A stretch of DNA of 64,000 nt from Lepas anatifera (GCA_034440635.1 JAOTON010001478.1:1612001-1676000), one strand, 5' to 3'. Counted from the stretch's first letter, positions 22,335 through 33,056 are shown. Numbers and translations: made by a program. The notes: a model not told the origin generated them from the sequence alone.

Positions 22335-23660
22335 GATGCAGTGGTGTAGCCAAGTGGGCCCTAGGCGTCCGAAGACCCCCACCCCTTGGGCCAATCTGAA
22401 CCACTGCAAAGGATTCTCTGATCACGGGGCCCCCAGAGTCAGTCTCAGGGGCCCCTGAAGATTCGTTCTCAGGGCGTCCCGAGTCGGCCTCACGGCCCCC
22501 GCCCTGAGAGTCGGTCTCAAGGCCCCCGAAAGTAGATTTTAGGGGTCCCAGAGGGTTGGTCTCAGGGTCCCCAAAATTCGGTATCAGGGGCCCCGGGAGT
22601 CTGTCTCAGGGGAGGGGGGCCGAGCTAGTCTCAGGAGCCCCCCAGAGAGTGGTTCTCAGGGCCCTGCAACATAGTCTATTTCAGGGGGCCCCTGAGTCAG
22701 TCTCAGAGAACCCCAAGAGTCGGTCAAGGGGACCCCAAGAGTCTGTCTTAGGGGAACCCGAGATTCGGTCTCGGGGTTCCCCTGAGAGTCTGTCTCAGAG
22801 AACCCCAAGAGTCAGTCTCAGAGCACCCCAAGAGTCGGTCTCAGGGGGCCCTCATAGTCTCACGGGCTTCTCTCTCAGGAGTCAATATTTAGTTTCAGGT
22901 GGCCCCGAGAGTTAATCCGGGGGTCCCAGAGTTAGTCTAATTTGCTCCGCAGAGTGCTGGTTTCAGGGGGCCCCAGAGGGGTAATTTTGGGAGCCCTCGA
23001 GATTTAGCCTCAGGCTGTGCCCCCCCCGAGTTTTGGTATAAGCGGCCCCCAGAGTCAATCTCAGGGAGCACCCAAAAGTTAGTCTCAGAGGGCTCCCGGT
23101 TGTCAGTCTCAGAGACATCCGAGAGTTAATCTCGGGGTTCAGAGAGTAATTTCCAGAGGTGCTCCCGAGTTTTGGTCTCACGGGCCCGGAGTTAGCCTTA
23201 GGCCCGCGAGAGCTAATCTGTAGCCTCCGAGTCAGTCTCAGGAACGCCAAAGACTCAGTCTCAGAGGTGATTCCACCCTCCCCCCGGAGTGTTTGTCTCA
23301 GGGGCGCCCTAGAGTAAGTCTCAGAGGGCTGTCGGAAGTCATTCCCAGCCCCCCTCCCCCACCCCAAAGACAGCCTCAGGGGACCCCAATAGCTAATCTG
23401 GATGACCACGATACTCAGTCTCAGCCCCCCCCTCCAGAGCAAATCTGGAGGGCCCAATAATTAGTCTCAGAGGTGCTGCCGATAACTAATCTCAGGAGCC
23501 CCGAGAGATTCTCAGGGGCCCCCAGTTTTGATCAAGAGGCGCCGTGAATCGGTCTCCGAGACCCACTGAGATCTAATCGGGAGAGCGGCCGAAAATTAGC
23601 TTTGTGAGCGCCGCCAAGTGTTGGTCTGAGGTGGCCCCAGAGCTCAAATAAAAAATTTCA
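22335..23660. repeat. 21-26 bp satellite, block II (GAGTCAGTCTCAGGGGCCC)
   Basis: The block is preceded at about 22335 by an internal CAGTGGTGTAGCCAAG, which copies the terminal motif of the element. Its units read GAGTCAGTCTCAGGGGCCCC, distinct from block I. The same boundary exists in copy B at about 55590-55620, so the two-block structure is ancestral. Frames such as 22556-22915 (plus) and 22963-23457 (minus) are by-products. Confidence 0.8.
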
Positions 23661-25435
23661 AAATCATATGCCTCGGAAAAAATGTACCTACCCCTATTGC
23701 GTGCTAGAAAAGCACAAATTGAAACATGTCGATCAGGCACCATTATCGAAGGAAGGGCAAAAATTAATCTCATTTTACCATAAGAGCAAATCGAACAGGG
23801 AATTGGGCACTTTAGTCAATTTTTAATATATTAGCTGAACACCAATAACTACATTCCTAAATATTCTGAAATAAACAACCTTCCAATATTTTCGTAGGAA
23901 ACCAGACAGACAAGGGGTAATGACAGAAATTGATGAGCATAATCCCAAAAAGAAAAATGGGTATGAAAGGTTGAAAATAACAATAACAGAGTGAGCCAAG
24001 GCGATAGATATCTTGGGCGCCTTTTGTCTTGGTAATTTGCTCGTTCACAAGATAGCAAGGGTAAGAAAGTAACTGGATCTCGACAGGATCTGTCGACGAA
24101 ATAGAGGTTATGTAACGTTCGGGACACACTACCATATCCCTTGTATCTTTATTCGTTTTTTTCATTTCTTTGGAAATTTCCTGATTAAGAGTCCATGGAT
24201 TCAACACCGGGATATAATTGCTAATCATTTCCCGTAGAAGATTATTTCTTCGTACTCAAAACGACTGACCTCCAATAACTTCATGTCTGATTACGCGAGT
24301 GAATTGAAGTAGACTCAGGTTTAACATCATGCGTGCATCAACATTGAACTTCCCGAAATATGGCTCAAAGCTGTTATTATAGCCACGCTACCATTTAAGG
24401 TATGGGTCATCCTTAATATTTGGTGACCTTAGTTTACCAACACTTGGTCGGATCGAAAAAAACCAAGCTATAAACAAAATAGGAACGAATGCTTAAAAAG
24501 GCACAACAAAATTTCCTTCGTGTGAATGTTATAATGTTAAAATACTATACAAAAGATATAGGAGATGGGCCCGGTTACTAAGGGGGACCCCTGGCCTGGG
24601 CCCCCCTCCCACGGTAGTCGGACCCCTCCTTGGCTGAATCCTGGCTACGCCACTGTGTTCTGAGACTCTATATCAGCCACCCTGGGACCCCCTAAGCCTA
24701 TCTGGGGCCCTGAGCTAATCTGGGTACCGCTGTGCTTAACTGGGGCCTCTGATCTGGTATGGGGGCCCTGAACTGTTCTAGCATCATTGAGCTAAGCTGG
24801 GCTCCGTGAGCTTGAACAAGTCCCTTGAGCTGTTTTGAGACCCTACATAAGTCGACCTGGGGACCTCCGAGCTGAACCGGGCCCCTAAGCTAATCTGGCA
24901 CCCTGTGCGAATCTGGAACTCCCCTGTGATGAGCTTCTAGGGGTCCTGTGCTTATGTAGGGTCCCTTGATAAGCTGGTCCCGAGGCCAATGCACTGGTCT
25001 AGGCCCTTGAGCTGACTGATCTGGGTTCCTGAGCAATGGTCTGGACCTTGGGGCCCTCCGAGATAATTTAGCGGTCCCTGGGTGGCATAGGAATAGGAAC
25101 CGGGGGTTAGGGAGATACTGCCCCACCCTTTGAGGTGGGCCCCCGCAACGAATATACAACTATCAGCAACTGTAATATAGAACAAGAAACCCAAACGGGC
25201 CCGATAGCTTGTCAGGGAACGTTCAAGTTCGGTAGTACGCTGCCTGCAAGCCCCTGGAGGAGGAGCGCTTCGTAAAAAGCCAAGGCACCTACTACCCGAG
25301 TGTTGCCAAATGAGTCCCGAGAACTGGGCCCAATCAAACTCCATCCCAATCCCAACACAAAATATGAATCGGACACAGACCCCGCACCAAATGCCGAGCA
25401 ACAGTCGTCCCTGAGCCATCGAAAGACGCGACGTC

Positions 25436-25592
25436 TTTCGATGCCAGGGTTATATGGCGTCGCCAACTCTTTCCCTGTTGAAGGGGTTTCTTGGGAGTCA
25501 AATCGCTCCTTGCACAAGGAATCTGCCGTGCCTTAAACCCGAGTTGGTCGCGTGGAAAGCAAGGCTGCTAACCACTATAACACCACGCCCAC
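25436..25592 (-). mobile_element. tRNA-derived SINE (decayed), second copy of the 1134 insertion
   Basis: On the minus strand it carries GTTATAGTGGTTAGCAG (A-box-like), CGGGTTTAAGGCAC (B-box-like) and the body TCAACAGGGAAAGAGTTGGC. The flanking sequence is the same as around 1134-1292. Confidence 0.65.
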
Positions 25593-25885
25593 ACCTCCAC
25601 AGCATCACAAAGCTGGCCATCAAGTACCTACATTGCACTTGCAGTCATGCTGGAACTCTGCATTTTAGGCATCGAAATATAGCTAGGCGTATTTATTGTG
25701 ATCAGGCTTCACCTAAATCAATCTCTAATGATGGCAAGAAGAGATCTGTAATAACATATATAAATGTTCCCATTTCCGTCATCGAATAAGAAAATACAAG
25801 TTGATTAGGCATAGCGAAGTGAGGCTATTTGGTATCAAAGCATTGTCTGTAGTTTTCTAAACAGTTCCTAATTTTGTAAATGTGA

Positions 25886-26108
25886 TGAAAAGTTTTGTAG
25901 ATGTGATGTGTACTTAGCCGCGCCAATTTGTTTCAGTAACAAAATTGTCCAATTTTTTGCTCAATGGCTAAGTATCCTTGGACACCATGCAAACGTCACA
26001 AGCTTGCTTATGGTCTTGCGTGATGTCCAAGGAGATACCTGATTTAATGCTGAAGGTAGGAGGATGCCCTTTGTTCATAAGCGTATTTAAATTAAAAAAA
26101 AGAAAAAA
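25886..26108 (+). mobile_element. Short insertion with A-rich tail and internal hairpin
   Basis: Absent from the otherwise collinear copy 1, where GTGATAAAAGGGCCTAAAC reads straight through near 1580. It ends in an AAATTAAAAAAAAGAAAAAAA tract, as retroposed sequences do. Inside, CTTGGACACCATGCAAACG faces TGCGTGATGTCCAAG, an imperfect inverted repeat of about 18 bp. No tRNA boxes are visible, so the source RNA is unknown. Confidence 0.6.
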
Positions 26109-26660
26109 AGGCCTAAACATCTGTAAATATAAGAAACGCCCTCACGGTAAAAAATGATTGAAATACTCCAAAAAAGCTTAAAAATGTATTCCGTATTTGA
26201 AATGGGTCATGGTAAAAAACAAAAAATGTTTTTTTGGCGTTTTACTATGATTTGGTATCAAATAGGTACAACTCGAAATCATAGGGCAAAATTTAATTTC
26301 TCAATTTTCCATATATTGACATCCTTGTGTGCATGCGTGCCTTATTGACACCAAACGAGCTAACTATTTTTTTATAATTATGGGCCCCCGTGGACTGGGG
26401 CCCCCCTTGAGGTGGGCCCCCTCTAAGGTTGGCCCCCCACTTTTCAAACCGTTCCTACGCCCCTGTGTTAAGGTGCCTTCCCACGTGGAATCACCTTGCA
26501 GTGAGCTGGCAAGATAAACCAGACCATTGGAGGACTTCTTGATATCGGCAGGGTTACCCCTGTCAGAACTTCTGAAGGACAGAGGTCTCTGAAACTGTTG
26601 GGTATCAAGTCGCCACTTCCACTATTTCTAATTCGAAATACTGATGGTTTGGTATCCCAT

Positions 26661-26953
26661 CATAGGCAGATCCAGGGGATTTAAAGCTGACACCTACCCC
26701 CCTCACCGATAGACCCTCGGCGCTCCCTGAAATGGTCCAGCGTCCCCTTGAAAGTTCGATGGCACTCCCCTGAAGTGCCGCTCCCCACCCCTCCCCCTCC
26801 CCAGGATGCGAGTATCGACGTCCCTCGTCCCCCCCCGATAGGAATCGGCGCCCACCTGATAGGCTTTTCCGCCCAACAGCGGCGCCCGCTGGTCCGGATG
26901 ACGCTCCCTGACCATGTGCCCCTCCCCGATCGGAGATCCTGGATCCGCTTATG
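26661..26953 (-). mobile_element. Short hAT-type MITE, copy 1
   Basis: Ends CATAGGCAGATCCAGG at 26661 and the inverse of CATAAGCGGATCCAGG at 26953. Flanks TATCCCAT and TACCCCGG share five of eight bases. Its interior is a diverged inverted copy of 27544-27774 (GGCGCTCCCTGAAATGGTCC against GGACCATTTCAGGGGGCGCC). Confidence 0.7.
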
Positions 26954-27543
26954 TACCCCGGGACCTACAGACGAAATAGTTAGTCGACATTCTACATTTT
27001 TGGCAGAGGCTGAAGGCTATCCTTAAAAGTGGGAACACGATGATGACCTTTCACCCGCAGGCCATATACTCCTGTGCAAAGTTCTGATTTTATGCCCATC
27101 ATAGTTTTCTCCCAACACCCGATAGTGCCTGCTGACATTCTTAACATACTTCAACCGTGCATCTGCAGTTGATCAGTGAGCTTCTGTTTGCTCCCTTCGC
27201 GTCTTGTTTACATCGGCAGCCGTCGGCTACAATAGAAGATGACAGCTCAGTACGGAGATAGCCAGGTTTGGTGTCAAGGCTGCCCAAGATCGGTTGTTTC
27301 TCGGCTGGTCTGTTGGCTGGCACGCACGGCAGGGTGCGTAGCGTGCGTGTGCGTGCCCCCTTAACCTCCCCTCTCCTCCAGACTAGAGCGTATCATAGCC
27401 AAGAAAATCTAGTTCCAATCCAGTCTACATCCCAAGTGTCCTGGACTAGCCCGGGCCAGTTACACTATCCAATATATTATCAATTGTCCAATACCTATCC
27501 CCCTGCCGATTCTAACTTATCACAGGGGTGGTATAATAGGGTT
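26954..27543. other. Spacer between two MITEs
   Basis: No recognisable gene. The frame at 27268-27567 (plus) runs into the neighbouring MITE and has no motif. Confidence 0.35.
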
Positions 27544-27774
27544 CATAGGCGGATCCAGGATCGCTGATCGGGGCGGAAGGGCCTCCAGATCAAGGGGGCG
27601 CCACTTTTGAACTGCGAAGTATATCCTGTGGGCGCCAAATCCTACCGTAGAAACGCCGAGATTTGTATCCTGGGGGACAGAGGGTAGATAGGGAGCGCTG
27701 GGACCATTTCAGGGGGCGCCGAGGGTCAGAAGGAAGGAGGGCAGGTGTCCCCATGCCCCCTGGATCCGCCTATG
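27544..27774 (+). mobile_element. Short hAT-type MITE, copy 2
   Basis: A perfect 16-bp terminal inverted repeat, CATAGGCGGATCCAGG, bounds 231 bp. The flanks ATAGGGTT (27536-27543) and GCAGGGTT (27775-27782) match at six of eight positions. The termini differ from those of the 7253-14536 element (CAGGGGCGGATCCAGG) by two bases, suggesting the same transposase family serves both. Confidence 0.8.
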
Positions 27775-27814
27775 GCAGGGTTAGGAACGCACCCCAATAC
27801 TCTGTTGAGCACGC

Positions 27815-27885
27815 ACACCAAATACTGTAATTTGGCAAGTGAGCATGTTGGGAGTGGCTCTAAGAAAGAAGAAGAAAGGTTTTCT
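27815..27885 (+). pseudogene. LINE 3'-end fragment with A-rich tail
   Basis: CCAAATACTGTAATTTGGCA, then TGTTGGGAGTGGCTCTAAG and AAGAAGAAGAAAGG. The same 3' signature is found on the other strand at 31263-31345, where it ends in AATAGATAAATAAAAAATAA. Both look like short 3' remnants of one LINE family. Confidence 0.5.
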
Positions 27886-28429
27886 TGAACACTGACATCG
27901 GTGTAGGAGCGGGGTGAGCCAGGTCCCCCAATATTTCAAGGCACCGATAACAAATTAACCAAGGCTTTCAGTTCAGTTTCCGATATTATGAACAATTCAG
28001 TCGAGGAAAATAAAATGTATTCGCAGCATTAACGAAAATTGTCTGAAATAAAGACGACACCACGGTAAACGTCAATGTTTGCTGCGATTATTGGCTGTGC
28101 CAGACTGCAGGTAAAATTCAACTTGGGAGTTGGCATACATCCTGCTAGTCTTCTGGCGTGAGATGTATTTATTTATGCACACTTCACCTGACCATGCCGC
28201 TTGGTAAGGGCTTCTCATCGGACGCCGTCACTCGGGACTCAATAGTCAAATGGATAATAATCCCAAGTCACGAAATTAAAGTAACAGCATCACAAAACTA
28301 TAATCTAAGTCAGGTCTTACAGATAAACATGTCCGTTGCCCTCAACAGCATTCCTAGTGCATTTTTTTTAAAGCGTACGTTAGATAGTTCCAATAACGTA
28401 CATACATGGTTAAAATAAAGACTGAAAAG

Positions 28430-29307
28430 ATGGCCTGAACGATATGAAAAATTTATTTTTCCGTGGTTTGTCCGTGGTTTCTCTCGAAACAGCTGATCAG
28501 ACAGCCTGGTACCACGCTCACAAACATCCCGATTAAAACGAAGCTTGCCTGCTGAAATGGATGGTTCACAATTCGAAAGAAGCTTGTCAGGTAGACAAAT
28601 GTTGAAGCATTGAACAAACTGGTCAGAGTTCAGCCAACCGAGTGGATTAATTTCGCCAGATATGCGATCATATTTTCTGTCGTGAGATATCACACGTGCA
28701 GCAAAGTTAAACACTTTCATAATTTTGTCCAGCATTTCAACTGAGGTACCACCATAAACTTGTGCACAATAACGCATATGGGAAAAGACCAATGAGTCAG
28801 TAATCTTAGGCATTACGTGGAAGCGGGTATCTGACGTAAAGAGGCCCAATGAGCGTCCGAAGCAGCGATCAGTAACATATTTCACGTGTAGGTTCCATGA
28901 CACGATGCAGTCCATTAGAACGCCTAAGCTTTTAGCTCTCTGGGTGAACTTTTACATCTGACCCATAACACAAATATTTCAGGAGTTTCGGGAATAAGAG
29001 CAAGCTGTCGACGATCGCCACATAACAAAAACTCCGTTTTAGATGTATTGATCATTATGCTTTGCTCAAGAAATCAGCTTGACATAACATTCAGCACCTT
29101 CTCTAGCGACACTTGAGATCACGGAATCGGCTGCGAGGACCCGCCATTCCAACTTGACAGTCATCTGCGCATCGTACCACTCAGACTAAAACCCATCTTC
29201 TTCGCTTGGAACGTGGCATGTCAGGTCATTGGTGGCTATGTTGCGCAAGAGAGGCCCAATACATATCCCCTGAAATGATCCTAGTGAAATTGGAAGCGAT
29301 TTCGACA
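28430..29307 (-). pseudogene. CR1/Jockey-group LINE reverse transcriptase fragment (3' part)
   Basis: The minus-strand frame ending at 28915 reads as the C-terminal region after the RT domain: HVKYVTDRCFGRSLGLF, then ITDSLVFSHMRYCAQVYGG and KVFNFAARVISHDRKYD, the pattern that follows RT in CR1, I and Jockey-type elements. Between 28916 and 29307 broken frames still show an IGPLLRNIATNDL stretch, the RT motif B2 region, then a CADD-like motif C near 29173. Stops and frameshifts show it is dead. The element is cut at 29307 by a Penelope-like insertion and resumes at 31173. Confidence 0.75.
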
Positions 29308-29636
29308 TCTCTTGTAGTAGTTATTTCAGACACCAGTCGTATTTCGGTTATATTTTCGTAGCTTTCGAGGGTCATTCGACTATCTTCGTCAGCGAAAAGA
29401 TTGCTTAGCCAGCGCCTAATTCAATACTATACAAGTTTGAAAAACATCGCAACACACGCGTGCTAAAACCTAACATTCTACTTGCTATTTCTTGCCCAAG
29501 AATAAGTAATATACAAGTTCAACACTTTAATTAAGTGAGTTAAGCATCACAGAGGCAAATACAGTGCACACACGGGAAGGTTACAGTCTAGGTATACCTG
29601 ACGAACATGCAGCATTGAGATACTTTTTATTTGTTA

Positions 29637-29706
29637 TTGTTCTGCTACTATTATTATCATTGTTACTACCATTATCATTATTATTCATTATTATTATCAT
29701 TTTTTA
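29637..29706. repeat. (ATT/ATC)n microsatellite in the Penelope-like trailer, with mirror copy at 30779-30842
   Basis: TTATTATCATTGTTACTACC and ATTATTCATTATTATTATC tracts directly follow the endonuclease stop in both arms. They are part of the element, since both copies contain them at the same place. Confidence 0.7.
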
Positions 29707-29711
29707 CTTTT

Positions 29712-30512
29712 TTATGAAGAGCGAAGAACCTGGTAAATTTCTGGCATTGGAATACCTGAGTTTGTATTTAGTAGTTGGTTTTGTTGTGTTTTTGCGATGA
29801 AGATGCCTCCTTTTATTTTTCTTTTTCTCCAATGGTTTTCATACGCTAGGATTTTGACGTCATCCCATTTAATGTTGTATCCGGTGTCTAGAATGTGTTT
29901 GGCCAGTCCAGAGTGGTTGTGGTCCTCGTTTTCTATAGCTCTTTTATGTTCTTGTTGTCGCGTTTTTATGGTCCTACAGGTTTCCCCTATGTATGTTTTT
30001 CCGCATTGACATGTGTACTGGTAGACTACTTCTTTGTTTTGGTGTCTGTGTCTTTTGTCCTTTGGCTTTACTAGTATATTTTTAGGTTTGTTGCCGGTTT
30101 GGTTTGTGTTTTTGCGTATGGTTTTATTAAACGCACGATACGTTCTGAAATACCTCGGACATATGGAATGACTACTGTGGGCTTTGTTTCCCCTCTCTCT
30201 AGTTGGTTGTTTTCTTGTCGAGATTCCTGGCGTTGGATTTTTCTGTGTGTTTTTGATGAATGTCTTGGGATAGTGATTTTTCTGTAGTACCTGTTCCACG
30301 TGTTTGATCTCGTGTGTCCTGTCTGTTTCTTCTGACGAGATGGTTTTCCCCCTATTTATAAGAGTCCTGACTACTGCTTCTTTGTGTTGTGTGCTATGGT
30401 GTGATTGAAAGCTTAGATATTTTTCTCCGTGGGTTGGTTTTCTGTATACTTTAGTGGTTAATGTTCCATATGTTCTTCTTTGTACTGCACAGGGGAAAAC
30501 CTGCAGGACCAT
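29712..30512 (-). pseudogene. Penelope-like RT C-terminus plus GIY-YIG endonuclease
   Basis: A 266-codon frame, truncated at the 5' side. Residues 20-60 (TKVYRKPTHGEKYLSF and on, then VVRTLINRGKTI) match the RT thumb end of Penelope-like polymerases. Residues 163-250 form the GIY-YIG domain: paired cysteines in YTCQCGKTYIG, then R180, R185 and H189 in CRTIKTRQQEH, a helix with ILAYENHWRKR carrying the candidate catalytic Glu225, and a late Asn (LLNTNSG). The frame runs to a stop at the expected place. Catalytic RT motifs are absent, so it cannot act alone. The first codons come from the junction with the inverted copy and are not native. Confidence 0.85.
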
Positions 30513-30765
30513 AAAAACGCGACAACAAGAACATAAAAGAGCTATAGAAAACTGAGGACCACAACCACTCTGGACTGGCCAAACACATTCTAGACACCGG
30601 ACACAACATTAAATGGGATGACGTCAAAATCCTAGCGTATGAAAACCATTGGAGAAAAAAAATAAAAGAAGGCATCTTCATCGCAAAAACACAACAAAAC
30701 CAACTACTAAATACAAACTCAGGCATTCCAATGCCAGAAATTTACCAGGTTCTTCGCTCTTCATA
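30488..30765 (+). pseudogene. Endonuclease fragment of the inverted Penelope-like copy
   Basis: On the plus strand this repeats the endonuclease end of the 29712-30512 frame (KTRQQEHKRAIEN and IFIAKTQQNQLLN), with a frameshift after EN near 30548. It starts abruptly at the junction and has no upstream RT. Confidence 0.8.
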
Positions 30766-31172
30766 AAAAAGTAAAGAATGATAATAATAATGAATAATAA
30801 TGATAATGGTAGTAACAATGATAATAATAGTAGCAGAACAATAACAAATAAAAAGTATCTCAATGCTGCATGTTCTTCAGGTATACCTAGACTGTAACCT
30901 TCCCGTGTGTGCACTGTATTTGCCTCTGTGATGCTTAACTCACTTAATTAAAGTGTTGAACTTGTATATTACTTATTCTTGGGCAAGAAATAGCAAGTAG
31001 AATGTTAGGTTTTAGCACGCGTGTGTTGCGATGTTTTTCAAACTTGTATAGTATTGAATTAGGCGCTGGCTAAGCAATCTTTTCGCTGACGAAGATAGTC
31101 GAATGACCCTCGAAAGCTACGAAAATATAACCGAAATACGACTGGTGTCTGAAATAACTTCTACAAGAACTG

Positions 31173-31262
31173 AATATGTCCCAGTCAAACACCATTTACC
31201 GCAACATACGATTTGGACATCCTTTTCTCTCCCGCTCAATTTGGACGTGCCCATTTATTTGT
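31173..31262 (-). pseudogene. Upstream remainder of the split LINE
   Basis: On the minus strand, broken frames include a VAVNGV-like stretch. This is the segment that precedes the QG-containing motif in CR1/Jockey-type RTs, and the expected continuation lies at 29307 on the far side of the Penelope-like insertion. Only about 90 bp remain before another 3' tail. Confidence 0.6.
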
Positions 31263-31345
31263 TTATTTTTTATTTATCTATTAGGGCCACTCCCAACAGG
31301 CACACTTGCCCAATTACAGGAAGTATTGGCATAACTATGATTCTG
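31263..31345 (-). pseudogene. LINE 3'-end fragment with AATAAA-type tail
   Basis: On the minus strand: TAATTGGGCAAGTGTGCCTG, TTGGGAGTGGCCCTAATAG, then AATAAAAAATAAACAAATAA. It matches the fragment at 27815-27885 and abuts the truncated LINE at 31262. Confidence 0.55.
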
Positions 31346-31379
31346 ATGAAGTACTGTGCTGAATCAATAAACCGATAAT

Positions 31380-33050
31380 TCAAGCTATTTACACAAGGAG
31401 ATAGGCTAACATCCAACTTCAAATTCTCAACATGCTCCTCGGCTTAGCACTGACATACCTTCCGAATTCGTTAATTTATCACTTGCCTTCGACAGAAAAC
31501 TCATTATACATAGCCCCAAAATGTTTAGTGAGCTAGGTAGGTGCCCTAAGCAGAAAAAGAAACAAAGGATTTCCTCAAACGCATCATTTAGGTTTATCCT
31601 ATAGTTTCCAAACTGGCTGATTATTGATGCGGCACCAGGCCAGGAGAAAGTTGAATACTTTTTATGATCAATTTAGCACTGGGTAATTTTAAAAATAGCT
31701 TTAGAACCATGCAGTCGAAATTTGCACAAGTTTTAATTTCTTCAAATGCAGGCCATAGTCGATTACGTCAAAACAGATGCGCATACATGTTGGACTGCTG
31801 TGCCCTGTCAATCGGTGAATAAGCTGTGATCGGACCTCACTATTTTTTTGTGGTAGCTGATCGGCGAAAGCAGGAGAGACCATTGGCGGTCGAACAGCTT
31901 CGTCCAAGGGAGGGGGACTTTTAATGGGGTCCTTCTCGTCAGCAGGAAATGTGCGAGAGGATCGTTTAGAGGCAAATCTCACAAAAATCGTCACTAGCGT
32001 ATTGCACAGTAGAAGAAACGAATTTTTCCCAAAACTTATCTATGTGTTCGCTTTGATAGAAATGGGTACACATTCGCTATCCAGAGATAAATGCTTACTA
32101 GCAGATTTCTTATGACAGGCAATTCCTAACAAAAAAGGAGCAGAGCAGAATGAAGATTGATAACTTTTTGACTTCCTTCGCTTTATATCATCCAAGAGAG
32201 GCAAAAGACACTGTGTGCGACTGAAATTTTTATTTTAGTACGCATGTCCATAGAAAAGAAGAAATAATTCAGGGACAAATTTCGCTCCGGTGAATAAGGA
32301 GCAGTCAGAAAATGCACTAATTTCTGTATTTTGTGCCCCCGGAATGACAACTGGAAGTACATATCTAGACACCAGCCAATATCCCACGAACCTACAGTGC
32401 CTATCTTCAAAAACGGCACGCGTTCACAAAAAGCATGAGCCCAAGCTCTGTTTTATTTAAGTATCCAAGATACAGAGGAATTTAATGAAGTTTTGCTTCA
32501 CTTCTACTTAACAAGAATAACTTATCTATTGAGTTCCATTTCAGTTAGTGTCAATGGCCCTTAAATCTATGTTCACCTTATGTTTTTTAACAAATACGTC
32601 ACTTATTCACAATAAGCGAAGCACTACCGTGAGCTTTTTGCGCCATAGTTAAGTGATGTGCGCCAGTAGCTGCAGTATTCCTCTAATATGGTTTCAGTGT
32701 TATGAAGTGAACTGATTTCTCCCTGGCCAACACCCCAAAAATCGTTTTATGGATGGACGTATGCTATGTGAATATAGGTGAGCGATAATGTACCACAAAA
32801 ATGGAGCGGAAATTTCTCGCGCATGTTTTCACGGCGTTGTTCAGTCCGAATTCGTCTCCACTACGCGTCCTGCTAAGTGGAGACATAATGGAGCTGTAGT
32901 GGACATCACTTAACAGAGAGAAAAGGTCCCGGGAACGGGCTGCTTTCCGCTCACGATACTCTTATATCTGCAGCTATCTGGTAATATCTGCAGCTGCATG
33001 GTTTCTGATAAACGAAACATGAACGCAGAGGGTGTTGGATAGGTTATATC
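31380..33050. other. Unassigned stretch between two Penelope-like elements
   Basis: No recognisable coding region or repeat. The frames 31701-31994 (minus) and 32183-32419 (minus) are short and without motifs. Confidence 0.35.
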
Positions 33051-33055
33051 CTCTG

Positions 33056-33056
<1 letters not shown>

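Larger units (their letters stand above)
20660..24655. mobile_element. Inner hAT-like element, copy A
   Basis: It begins CAGTGGTGTAGCCAGGGG at 20660 and ends with the inverse of CAGTGGCGTAGCCAGGATTC at 24655. The exact duplication TGTTCTGA lies at 20652-20659 and 24656-24663. The 3996-bp body has two satellite blocks (20750-22320 and 22430-23660) and a 1-kb AT-rich non-satellite part (23660-24600). The last part is 80-90 percent alignable by eye with 52230-53830 on the opposite strand. No transposase is seen. At 24173-24176 it keeps an uninterrupted TTAA where copy B carries a MITE. Confidence 0.88.
19911..26465. mobile_element. Outer hAT-like composite element (copy 2)
   Basis: It starts CATAGGCGTAGGAACCGG at 19911 and ends with the inverse ACCGTTCCTACGCCCCTG at 26465, the last bases differing slightly (CATAGG against CAGGGG). 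The exact 8-bp duplication TGTTAAGG flanks it at 19903-19910 and 26466-26473, as expected for hAT-type transposition. The 6555-bp interior contains GGGCCCC satellite blocks, a complete nested element at 20660-24655, a SINE at 25436-25592 and a small A-tailed insertion at 25886-26108. There is no transposase-like frame. Its right 2 kb is duplicated at 1-1943. Confidence 0.87.
29308..31172 (-). mobile_element. Penelope-like element, head-to-head truncated pair
   Basis: The outer arms 29308-29985 and 30488-31172 are inverted copies of each other, about 680 bp each, joined by a 500-bp unique centre. The minus-strand copy retains the C-terminal RT thumb and the GIY-YIG endonuclease; the plus-strand copy holds only the 3' part of the endonuclease and the trailer. 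Both arms end outward with the same trailer containing an (ATA/ATC)-rich tract. Penelope-like elements commonly sit as partial tandem or inverted copies. The host LINE is interrupted at exactly these borders. Confidence 0.85.

Noticed and set aside
31086..31116. CTGACGA...CGAAA in the first Penelope-like trailer as a hammerhead
   Set aside because: The box order is right, but the stem between the boxes has two internal mismatches and no suitable stem III or cleavage triplet follows closely.
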